Origin: Flavonifractor avistercoris
GTDB taxonomy: Bacteria > Bacillota > Clostridia > Oscillospirales > Oscillospiraceae
Length of the DNA: 20,413 bases
Direction of reading: 5' to 3'
NCBI GenBank assembly: GCA_019119085.1
Contig: DWXT01000146.1
Span: forward strand, 1 to 20,413
Below, piece after piece: positions 13,375-20,413 of this stretch. The notes under the pieces were generated by a model. The model was not told the origin of the DNA. It made no database searches and worked only from the letters and a program-made list of their open reading frames with translations. The stretch's first letter is position 1. Every line of letters begins with the position of its first letter. The position numbers and the translations under genes were made by a program.

Positions 13375-15081
13375 ATGAAAAAACTGTTATCCCTGGCGCT
13401 GGCCCTGGCACTGTGCCTGGGGCTGGCAGTTCCCGCGGCGGCAGCGGATAATCTCACCGCAGGGGAGTACCTGACCGTCGCCTGCGGGGACCGCATGACC
13501 GCCGCCATTGACACAGACGGCGTCCTGTGGACTTGGGGCAGCAATCAGAACGGCCTCCTGGGCACCGGCACGGAGGCCAGTTCCTCGGACACCCCCGTGT
13601 GGGTCATGGACGACGTGGTGTCCGTGGTCTGCGGCAGTGACCATATCGCCGCTCTTCGGGACGACGGCTCCCTCTGGATGTGGGGCAGCAATCAGTACGG
13701 CCAGCTTGGAATTGGCGGAACGGGAAACGCCGGCGATTATCCGTCCGACTACCAGACCGTCCCCATCAAGGTCATGGAGGACGTGGCTGTCGTGGACTGC
13801 AACATCTCCTATACCGCCGCGCTGAAAACCGACGGCACCCTCTGGACCTGGGGCAACATTACCCACGGCAATCTGGGCAACGGTCATACCTGGAACGCCA
13901 CCCGTGGTACCGCGGCCTGTCAGACCGTTCCGGTGAAAATCATGGACGATGTGAGGCTGATGCGCTGCGGCCCAGACCACATGGCAGCCATCAAAACCGA
14001 TGGTTCCCTTTGGGTTTGGGGGGACAACGATACCGGCGCACTGGGCAACAATGGGGAATACGACCAGACGATTCCCCAGGTCTATCCGCTACCGGACTCC
14101 AAGGTACAGACCGTCCCTGTAAAAGTCATGGACGGCGTGGAAGATGTGTGGTGCCCTGCTGATTACACAGTTATCGAGAAAACAGATGGTTCCATCTGGT
14201 GCTGTGGCAGGGTCTACGACAGCCCCTTCAATGAGATCCTGCGGGAGGGGACCGACGTTCCGGTTCAGACCTCCCTGCAGAATATCGCCGCCTTTGGCGG
14301 CCAGGCCTACCTGACCGACAGCGGCGAGCTGTGGATGTGGGGTCATCCAGTCAGCCAGATGACCCCCATCAAGGTACTGGACCATGTGGTCGGTTACAGC
14401 GGTGGTCTGGCCGGGAGAGACCATTACATGGTGGTACGGGATGACCACACCCTGTGGGCCTGGGGCAACAACGACGAGGGACAGCTAAACATCCAGGGTA
14501 TGCCCTGGTGGTCCGAGCAGAAAGAGCCGGTCCAGGTGCTGGACAATATAGCTGGCGCTCAGGAGGCTCCCGCCGCCTCCTCCCCCACCGTGGCGGGATT
14601 CTCTGACGTCCATGAGAGCGACTACTTCGCCGACGCCGTGGCCTGGGCGAAAGACACCGGCGTCACCAGCGGCACCACTTCCACCACCTTCTCCCCCGGT
14701 AATACCGTCACCCGCGCCCAGGCGGTGACCTTCCTCTGGCGGGCTGCCGGGTCGCCGCAGCCCTCCTCCTTGGTCTCCCCCTTCACCGATGTGACGGACC
14801 CGGATACCTATTACTACCAGGCCGTCCTGTGGGCGGCGGAGCAGGGCATCACCACCGGCGTCACCGCGGCCGCCTTCGGCACCGACAGCGCCGTAGCCTA
14901 TGACCAGATGCTGGCTTTCCTGGCCCGGGCAGCCGGGGCAGAGACCGGCGGCGGCAGCTGGTCCGACGCCGCCATCCGCTGGGCGGCGGACAACGGCCTT
15001 ACCGACGGTCTGACCTTTTCCGCCAAATCCGCCTGTCCCCGGTCCGACGTGGTTTACTGCCTGTGGATGCAGCTGGCATAA
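13375..15081 (+). CDS. Secreted RCC1-repeat propeller protein with C-terminal SLH domains
   Basis: Predicted 568-residue cell-surface protein. A signal peptide (residues 1-24, ending AAAA) is followed by seven RCC1-type repeats over about residues 30-395, each with a core such as AALRDDGSLWMWGSNQYGQLG. Repeats five and six are degenerate. Seven blades match a closed RCC1 beta-propeller. An Ala/Pro/Ser linker (about 397-405) leads to three SLH modules (FSDVHESDYF from about 408, FTDVTDPDTY from about 468, WSDAAIRWAA from about 527) that would bind the secondary wall polymer. The propeller probably binds a protein or glycan outside the cell; the ligand is unknown. Codon use is less GC-extreme than in the housekeeping genes to the left. 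No gene follows in the same operon; the next starts from its own promoter. Confidence 0.9.
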   Translation: MKKLLSLALALALCLGLAVPAAAADNLTAGEYLTVACGDRMTAAIDTDGVLWTWGSNQNGLLGTGTEASSSDTPVWVMDDVVSVVCGSDHIAALRDDGSLWMWGSNQYGQLGIGGTGNAGDYPSDYQTVPIKVMEDVAVVDCNISYTAALKTDGTLWTWGNITHGNLGNGHTWNATRGTAACQTVPVKIMDDVRLMRCGPDHMAAIKTDGSLWVWGDNDTGALGNNGEYDQTIPQVYPLPDSKVQTVPVKVMDGVEDVWCPADYTVIEKTDGSIWCCGRVYDSPFNEILREGTDVPVQTSLQNIAAFGGQAYLTDSGELWMWGHPVSQMTPIKVLDHVVGYSGGLAGRDHYMVVRDDHTLWAWGNNDEGQLNIQGMPWWSEQKEPVQVLDNIAGAQEAPAASSPTVAGFSDVHESDYFADAVAWAKDTGVTSGTTSTTFSPGNTVTRAQAVTFLWRAAGSPQPSSLVSPFTDVTDPDTYYYQAVLWAAEQGITTGVTAAAFGTDSAVAYDQMLAFLARAAGAETGGGSWSDAAIRWAADNGLTDGLTFSAKSACPRSDVVYCLWMQLA

Positions 15082-15182
15082 GCCCTGTCTTTCACCGCGT
15101 GAAGCGGATTGGAATCGGCCTTTTATCTGCCAACTGGTATGGCCGTATGCGCCCTGATCTACGATCCGGGGAGAAAAGCGGG

Positions 15183-15211
15183 TTGATTTCCCAGGCGGAT
15201 TCGGGTAAAAT
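15183..15211 (+). promoter_or_regulatory. Promoter of the GT4/ligase operon
   Basis: TTGATT (15183-15188), 17 nt, TAAAAT (15206-15211). The predicted transcript start, near 15218, lies inside the dyad that begins at 15213. The 100 bp between the RCC1-SLH stop and this promoter hold only a weak CCGC/GCGG hairpin near 15096 and no clear terminator. Confidence 0.72.
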
Positions 15212-15212
15212 G

Positions 15213-15242
15213 ATAGGCGTGAGTTTATGGGCTCACGCCTAT
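15213..15242 (+). promoter_or_regulatory. 11-bp dyad at the GT4 transcript start (operator or 5' hairpin)
   Basis: ATAGGCGTGAG (15213-15223), 8-nt loop, CTCACGCCTAT (15232-15242), perfect arms. It begins 2 nt after the -10 box and covers the expected start site, which is where repressors often sit. A second small dyad CCCTTT-GT-AAAGGG (15243-15256) overlaps the AAAGGGGG ribosome site and could hide it in the RNA. No regulator gene is adjacent. Confidence 0.5.
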
Positions 15243-15269
15243 CCCTTTGTAAAGGGGGTTCCTTCTGTG

Positions 15270-16373
15270 ATGAAGGTGCTCTATCTGCTCAATTTCGCCG
15301 GCAAGGCGGGCACGGAGCGGTATGTGGAGACCCTGGTGAAGTATCTCTCCGCCGACGGGCTGGTGCAGCCCTTTTTCGCCTACAACGAGGGCGGCCTGCT
15401 GGTGGAGCGGCTGGAGGCCATGGGGGTGCCCTGCCGCCGGGTGGAGATGCGCAGCCGGTTCGACAAGCAGGCCGCCAGGGAGCTGGCCGCCCTGTGCAAG
15501 GAGTGGGATATCGACCTGATCCACTGCCACTACCTGCGGGAGCACTACACCGCCCTGCTGTCCAAGAAATACAACCCAAAAATCCGGGTGGTGTACACCA
15601 ACCATTTCGTCCTGGCCAACGACTTCGTCACCCGGCTGTCCAACCGGATGATGGACAAGCGGCAGGATCAGATGATCGCCGTGTGCAACAAGGGGAAGGA
15701 GCAGCTCATCGCCAACGGCTGGAGCGGCGACCGGATCCAGGTGATCTTCAACGCGGTGGATCTGGACGCCTGGGCCGGAGGCCGGGCCGACTCCACCCTC
15801 CGGGCCGAGCTGGGCCTGGACGATGGGCGGTTTGTCATGCTGTGCGCCTCCCGGTTTGCCGAGGACAAGGGCCACAAGTACCTGATCGACTCGGTCAAGC
15901 GGCTGACGGAGCGGACGGACAGGCCCTTCACCCTGGTGCTGGCAGGCGACGGCCCCCTGCTGGAGCCCACCAAGGCCCAGGTGGCGGAGCTGGGTCTGGA
16001 GGACTGCGTCAGGTTTATCGGCTTCCGCAAGGATATGAAGAACCTGTACAAGGGCGCCGATCTGTACGTCAACTCCTCCCAGCACGAGGCCCTGTCCTTC
16101 CTGATCATCGAGGCCATGGCCGCCGGACTGCCGGTGATCGCCACCGACATGGGGGGCAACTCCGACATCGTCAACGACGAGGCCGGGTGCGGCCTTCTGG
16201 TGGAATACGACAACCCGGACTCCATGGCCTCTGCCATGAAGCGCTTCCTGGAGGAGCCGGAGTTCCTGGCCCGCTGCCGGGAGAACGCCCGGAGAACCAT
16301 CGAGGACAAGTTTGAAATCCATAAGATGTGCCGGGCCACCTATGGGGTGTATGAAAAAGCCCTCCACGACTGA
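15270..16373 (+). CDS. GT4-family (GT-B) glycosyltransferase
   Basis: Predicted 367-residue cytoplasmic or membrane-associated enzyme adding a sugar to a growing surface glycan. It opens KVLYLLNFAGKAGTERYVE, the glycine-rich acceptor-side loop. DLIHCHYLREHY follows, and the C-terminal domain has LVLAGDGPLLE, FIGFRKDMKNLYKGADLYV and the EX7E donor motif EALSFLIIE (about residues 272-280) followed by GLPVIATDMGGN. The upstream frame continues to 15063, but that extension crosses the promoter and has no family character. ATG at 15270 is 11 nt from AAAGGGGG; an in-frame GTG at 15267 has better spacing (8 nt) and may be the true start. It is followed after 21 bp by the ligase-like gene, so the pair probably makes and polymerises or attaches a polysaccharide. 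Confidence 0.9.
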   Translation: MKVLYLLNFAGKAGTERYVETLVKYLSADGLVQPFFAYNEGGLLVERLEAMGVPCRRVEMRSRFDKQAARELAALCKEWDIDLIHCHYLREHYTALLSKKYNPKIRVVYTNHFVLANDFVTRLSNRMMDKRQDQMIAVCNKGKEQLIANGWSGDRIQVIFNAVDLDAWAGGRADSTLRAELGLDDGRFVMLCASRFAEDKGHKYLIDSVKRLTERTDRPFTLVLAGDGPLLEPTKAQVAELGLEDCVRFIGFRKDMKNLYKGADLYVNSSQHEALSFLIIEAMAAGLPVIATDMGGNSDIVNDEAGCGLLVEYDNPDSMASAMKRFLEEPEFLARCRENARRTIEDKFEIHKMCRATYGVYEKALHD

Positions 16374-16394
16374 TTCCAAGGAGTATTTTTGCCT

Positions 16395-17936
16395 ATGTCA
16401 ATTACCAAAAGCAGCCTCTTTGTCCGCCTTTTCCTGGCTGTCTGGCTGGGCCTGAAAAACGCGGCGGCCAACAGCGTGCTGGGCCGGGCCTGCGACCGGC
16501 TCCAGGACTGGGCCGTCCGCCAGGCCCACGGCAGCGCCATCTGGAACTTTGTGTGGCGGGAGGGGCGCATACCCCGGGCCTGGCCGGGGAGTATCGCCTG
16601 CCGCCTGTTTACCGCCATCATCAACATCCCCTGCGCCGTCTTCAAGGCCGCCTACCGGGCGGGGAAGCGGGTGTGGGACGGCAGCCTGTTCTGCCGCCTG
16701 ATGGGGGCGCTGGGGGGCGGCACCTTCCTGTTCCTGGGCCTGTTCATGATGGTCATGCTCATGGCCCCCCATGAGAGGTGGAACAACCTCTACGGCCTGA
16801 TGGGGGCGGTGGCCCTCACTGGCCTGTTTGTGGTGGGCAGCGCCTCCCGCTCCAGGCACAAGCTGGAGCTGGACGCCCAGGGGCCCTATTTCACCATCTA
16901 TATGGCCTTCCTCTGCATTGCCCTGGTGGGCTCCCTGTCCACCCACCTGTCCCTGCGCTTCTTTGCCTTCCATCTGACCGCCTTCCTGATTGTCCTGCTG
17001 GTGGTCAGCTCGGTGCATAAGTATGAACAGCTCCAGCTCATGGTGTCCCTGGCGGTGGTGGGCCTGTCCGTCGCCGCCCTCTACGGCTGCTACCAGAGCT
17101 ATGTCGGCGTGGATATCGTGGCCTCCCAGCAGGACATGGCCCTCAACCAGGGCATGCCGGGCCGGGTGTACTCCTTCTTCGACAACCCCAACAACTTTGC
17201 CGAGCAGCTGGAGATGCTCCTGCCCCTGAATCTGGCCCTCTTCCTCAACTGCAGGTGGCGGGGCAAGCTCCTGTCCCTGGTGTCCCTGGCCCTGGGACTG
17301 GTGGCCATTGGCGCCACCCTCGGCCGCGCCAGCTGGATCGGCCTGGCCTTTGCGCTGGTGGTTTTCCTGGCCCTGATGAACTGGCGCTGGGTGCCCGTGT
17401 TCCTGGTGCTGGGTCTGGCGGCCATTCCCTTCCTGCCGGAGACCATCTACAACCGGATTCTCACCATCTTCCGGGCCGGTGACGACAGCTCTGTCCAGTA
17501 CCGGTTCGGCATCTATGACACCACCAGGAACCTGATGGAGGACTACTGGTTCCGCGGCGTCGGCCTGGGCACCGACGTGATGAAAAAGGTCTTTGAGACC
17601 TATCCCACCAACTTCGACGGCACCTACCCCGTCCACACCCACAACAATTACCTGCAGATGTGGGGGGAGACCGGCATCCTGGGGATGCTGGCCTATCTGG
17701 CCCTGCTGCTGTGGCGGCTCAAAACCGGCGTAAAGGCATTCTGTGCCGCGCTGGATCCCCGGGTCAAGCGTATGCTGGCCGCGGCCATTGCCGCTTTCTG
17801 CGGAATCCTGGTCATCGGCGTGGCCGAGTATACCTGGTACTATCCCCGGAATATGTTCACCTACTGGTTCCTCTTCGGCGTCATCGGCGCCTGCGTCAAG
17901 CTGACCCACCTGGAGCGTGCCCGGCACACTGCGTAA
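16395..17936 (+). CDS. O-antigen ligase/polymerase-like membrane protein (Wzy_C family)
   Basis: Predicted 513-residue integral membrane protein with about ten spans, the first after a long, mostly non-hydrophobic N-terminal region (about 100 residues). The Wzy_C core includes NPNNFAEQLEMLLPLNLALF (about residues 263-282), the Arg-containing TLGRASWIGLAFALV, and HTHNNYLQMWGETGILGM (about 414-431), the long external loop with the conserved histidine. Such enzymes join or transfer polysaccharide from a polyprenyl carrier outside the membrane. In an organism without an outer membrane this would be capsule, teichoic-like or secondary wall polymer, or protein glycosylation. Co-transcribed with the GT4 gene. 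ATG at 16395 is preferred with AAGGAG upstream (spacing 11); TTG at 16389 is possible. Polymerase and ligase cannot be told apart by sequence reading. Confidence 0.87.
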   Translation: MSITKSSLFVRLFLAVWLGLKNAAANSVLGRACDRLQDWAVRQAHGSAIWNFVWREGRIPRAWPGSIACRLFTAIINIPCAVFKAAYRAGKRVWDGSLFCRLMGALGGGTFLFLGLFMMVMLMAPHERWNNLYGLMGAVALTGLFVVGSASRSRHKLELDAQGPYFTIYMAFLCIALVGSLSTHLSLRFFAFHLTAFLIVLLVVSSVHKYEQLQLMVSLAVVGLSVAALYGCYQSYVGVDIVASQQDMALNQGMPGRVYSFFDNPNNFAEQLEMLLPLNLALFLNCRWRGKLLSLVSLALGLVAIGATLGRASWIGLAFALVVFLALMNWRWVPVFLVLGLAAIPFLPETIYNRILTIFRAGDDSSVQYRFGIYDTTRNLMEDYWFRGVGLGTDVMKKVFETYPTNFDGTYPVHTHNNYLQMWGETGILGMLAYLALLLWRLKTGVKAFCAALDPRVKRMLAAAIAAFCGILVIGVAEYTWYYPRNMFTYWFLFGVIGACVKLTHLERARHTA

Positions 17937-17950
17937 TGTGTTTTGAGGCC

Positions 17951-17971
17951 ATGTCTACCAGATGTCTACCA
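17951..17971. repeat. Tandem ATGTCTACCA repeat, left pair
   Basis: ATGTCTACCA at 17951-17960 and again at 17962-17971, 11 bp apart. An identical pair lies 86 bp to the right at 18037. The spacing of one helical turn suggests a dimeric protein-binding site or arm-type recombinase site. Confidence 0.7.
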
Positions 17972-17991
17972 ATTCAATCCCGCAATTCATT

Positions 17992-18028
17992 GGCGCGCAG
18001 CGGTTTCCCGCTGCGCGCCCTTTCTTTT
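17992..18028 (+). terminator. Strong rho-independent terminator of the GT4/ligase operon
   Basis: GGCGCGCAGCGG (17992-18003), loop TTTC, CCGCTGCGCGCC (18008-18019), then CTTTCTTTT. Twelve perfect GC-rich pairs with a T-rich tail 55 nt after the ligase stop. It lies exactly between the two ATGTCTACCA tandem pairs. Confidence 0.9.
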
Positions 18029-18036
18029 GCCGCCTC

Positions 18037-18057
18037 ATGTCTACCAAATGTCTACCA
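18037..18057. repeat. Tandem ATGTCTACCA repeat, right pair
   Basis: ATGTCTACCA at 18037-18046 and 18048-18057, the same unit and the same 11-bp step as the pair at 17951, in the same orientation. Both pairs lie outside genes. Confidence 0.7.
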
Positions 18058-18225
18058 TGGGAACATTTAAGCTGCAAATCAAGCTAAAATTGTCTGAATA
18101 CCGCAGGATTTCCTCACTTCAAACCGCATGTAAGGGTCGTCATACGGCTCTGATTTCCCTATTTTACCGGATATTGGGACTATATGGCAACTCTGGCCTC
18201 AAATTTTAGAAGGAGGAAAATCCAA
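18058..18225 (+). promoter_or_regulatory. AT-rich leader of the S-layer-like gene
   Basis: About 170 bp without a gene. It ends with AAGGAGG (18210-18216) nine bases before the ATG, one of the strongest ribosome sites in the window. TATATG at 18181-18186 is a possible -10, but I see no matching -35. A highly expressed S-layer-type gene would be expected to have a strong promoter or long stable leader here; no known riboswitch fold was recognised. Confidence 0.4.
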
Positions 18226-20413
18226 GATGAGAAACCTCAAACGGGCTCTCAGCCTGGTGCTGGCCGTCGTTATGGTCATTGGCCTGATGGTCGTCGGCGC
18301 TTCCGCTGTGAGCTACAACGATCTCACCGACAAGGACGAGATCGTCAACAAGGACGCGGTTTCCATGCTGGTTGCTCTGGACATCATCCAGGGCAAGCCC
18401 GATGGTTCCTATGCGCCCACCGAGAACGTAGACCGCGCGCAGATGGCGAAGATGATCTCCGTCATCATGAACAAGGGTGTGGACAATGGCGCCCTGTACG
18501 AGAACGTCAATTCCGGTCTGACCGACATTGACGGCAACTGGGCTAAGGGCCACATCAACTACTGCTACACCAACGGCGTGATCGCTGGCCGCGGCAACAA
18601 CACCTTCGACCCCAGCGCCACCGTGACCGCGCTGGAGGCCGCCAAGATGCTGCTGGTGGCCGTGGGCTACGACCCCTCCATCGAGGGCTTTGTGGGCACC
18701 GACTGGGCGCTGAATGTCTCCTCCATGGCGGATGCGCAGGGCATTTTCCGCAACTTCACCAAGGATCTGACTGCCCCCCTGAACCGTGACGACGCGGCTC
18801 TGCTCATCTACAACGCCCTGGACGTGGAGATGATTCAGCAGTATCAGAACGGCTACGCTCTGACTTACGCCGACCACCGTACCATCCTGTCCGACAAGTA
18901 CGGCGTGATCAAGGTGGAGGGCGTCGTCACCGCCAACGAGTGGGCCATCCTGGACGATGACAGCGAGACCGCTCTGCGCGAGGGCAAGACCCGCATTGAG
19001 AATGCCGAGGGCATCTTCTCCACCACCACCAACACCCAGGTGATCAACGACGCCGACAACGTCCGCGTTGGCACCTTCAACGTGTCCACCCCCGTTGACA
19101 TGCTGGGCAAGGAAGTCACCATGTACATCAAGAAGGCCACCATCCTGGCCGACTCCACCGTGTATGGTGACCCCGTGGTGTCCGATGGGAACACCGTCAT
19201 CGAGACCGGCGACCGCATCACCGGCGGCGACCGTAACGATGACAATTCCATGGCCTCCCTGCTGCGCGGCACCGGCCTGGCCACCGACAAGGACACCGAG
19301 TACTACCTCAACTACGAGGAAGTCACCCCCGAGCTGGACAAGGACGGCGAGCCCTACATCAACGTGAAGGGTGCCGCCTGCACCATCATTGACAACGACA
19401 ACGACGGCACCGTGGATTACGTCATCTCCGTGGAGAAGACTCTGACCCACATCTCCGCCGTCAGCAGCCGCAACGAGACCACCACTCTGTACAACATCCC
19501 CGGCGATGACGAGATCGACAACGACGAGATCGTGACCTCCGATGATCTGGCCAAGGACGACGTGGTTCTGTATGTCCAGTACGGCGGCCGCACCTATGTG
19601 GAGATCCCCGAGACCATCACCGGCGAGATGGAGTCCTACAACTCCACCAACACCGACCCCGAGCGCAACTTCATCCGCGTGGGCGGCACCGAGTACAGGG
19701 CTGACGATCTGGAAGTGGCCGAGACCGACGAGCTGCTCAAGTTCGTGATCGAGGACTGCGACACCTCCAAGGGCGTGCAGTTCGACGCCACCTATGACTT
19801 CTTCCTGGACGACTTCGGCAACATCGTGGGTTACCGCGAGGTTGAGGGCGCTCCCACCCAGTATGCTCTGGTGCTGGATTCCGCCTACTCCATCAACGGC
19901 CTGCGCACCACCGGCGACGTGAAGATCCTCATGGCTGACGGCACCGAGGCCACCTATGCCGTGGATATGGACGCCACCGCCGACAAGTTCGCCGATATGT
20001 CTACTGAGGACGGCAAGTCCGCCATCGAGCAGTGGTACGCCACCATGAACAAAGATGGCGAGACCAAGATTACCGAGGACAATGCTAAGAAGGCTGTCCT
20101 GGCCTTCATGGGTTCCGATGACATCAGCCAGGTAAGCAAGGGCGATAAGGGTTATGCCGCCGGCAACCTGATTGCCTACACCATCGACGAGGACACTGAC
20201 GAGATCACCTTCCAGCCCGCCAATCTGGATCTGGGCGCCTGGGTTAAGGGCAACGCCATTGATGATTATGACGACATTGGGGCCAGTGGTACGTTCTTCA
20301 ATGTTGATCAGCCTCACAACGTTGCCCTGCTGAACCGTGACCTGGAGAACGGCGATGTCGACCTTGTTTATAAGGAGACTGTTACCGGCAAGACCGGCAA
20401 CTATGGCATCGAT
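18226..20413 (+). CDS. SLH-domain S-layer-like surface protein (3' end outside the window)
   Basis: An open frame from ATG 18226 to the end of the window, at least 729 codons with no stop. A signal peptide (residues 1-27, ending GASA) is followed by three SLH-type modules: NDLTDKDEIVNKDAVSML (from about 30), LTDIDGNWAKGHINYCYTNG (from about 100) and a weaker DWALNVSSMADAQGIF (from about 160). SLH modules bind the pyruvylated secondary wall polymer. The rest is very acidic, rich in Asp, Glu, Thr, Asn and Val, with repeated beta-type segments, typical of S-layer or large adhesin ectodomains. Codon choice (AAC, AAG, GAC, ATC with some GTT and GCT) is unlike the GC-maximised neighbours and suggests high expression. 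The GT4/ligase genes upstream may build the polymer it binds. It might equally be an adhesin. Confidence 0.9.

Noticed and set aside
15063..15269. Upstream extension of the GT4 frame
   Set aside because: It crosses the predicted promoter and dyad, and the typical glycosyltransferase start begins at 15270.
17951..18057. ATGTCTACCA units as a CRISPR array
   Set aside because: Units are 10 bp with 1-bp spacers, only four copies, and no cas genes are present.
18206..20317. 703-codon open frame on the minus strand opposite the S-layer-like gene
   Set aside because: It is Val/Gly/His-rich low-complexity sequence created by the biased codons of the real gene on the plus strand, which has a signal peptide, SLH modules and a strong ribosome site.

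Overview
The window looks like chromosomal DNA of a high-GC, Gram-positive-type gut Clostridia, most like the Oscillospiraceae (Flavonifractor/Oscillibacter/Lawsonibacter relatives). This is inferred from strong GC-ending codon use, AGGAGG-type ribosome sites, S-layer-homology (SLH) surface proteins, a VanR/VanS-like two-component system and a lipoprotein serpin. No rRNA, tRNA, CRISPR array or insertion sequence was recognised. Nearly all genes concern the cell envelope.

Left part (1-5075): three stacked hairpin terminators end whatever lies to the left and also close the leftward operon. That operon encodes an OmpR-type response regulator and a multi-membrane-span histidine kinase. Divergent from it is a secreted lipoprotein serpin (protease inhibitor), followed by a compact Sfp-type phosphopantetheinyl transferase.

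Middle part (5076-12923): a GT28 glycolipid-type glycosyltransferase overlaps an MprF-like flippase-domain protein, followed by a DUF368 (PopT-family) polyprenyl-phosphate transporter. Next comes a ROK sugar kinase with its own near-consensus promoter. A hairpin-dense gap and a small leftward two-span membrane protein follow, then a CtpE-like P-type cation ATPase with a GNAT acetyltransferase.

Right part (12924-20413): a more AT-rich gap holds an XRE-type repressor gene broken by an in-frame TAG. It is followed by a seven-repeat RCC1-propeller SLH surface protein, a GT4 glycosyltransferase with an O-antigen-ligase/polymerase-like membrane protein, and the start of a large acidic SLH (S-layer-like) protein. 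The last gene runs off the end of the window and is open throughout.

The most interesting signal is regulatory. The response-regulator/kinase promoter and the GT28 promoter share one architecture: a TCTTAA-like direct repeat with 11-bp period, exactly 34 nt, then TCCGCTA(T/G)ACTG containing the -10. This suggests the two-component system controls itself and the envelope-lipid operon, and possibly the divergent serpin. Other observations are GC-rich palindromic elements that supply or abut stop codons, a paired ATGTCTACCA tandem repeat flanking a terminator, and a dyad at the predicted start of the GT4 transcript.
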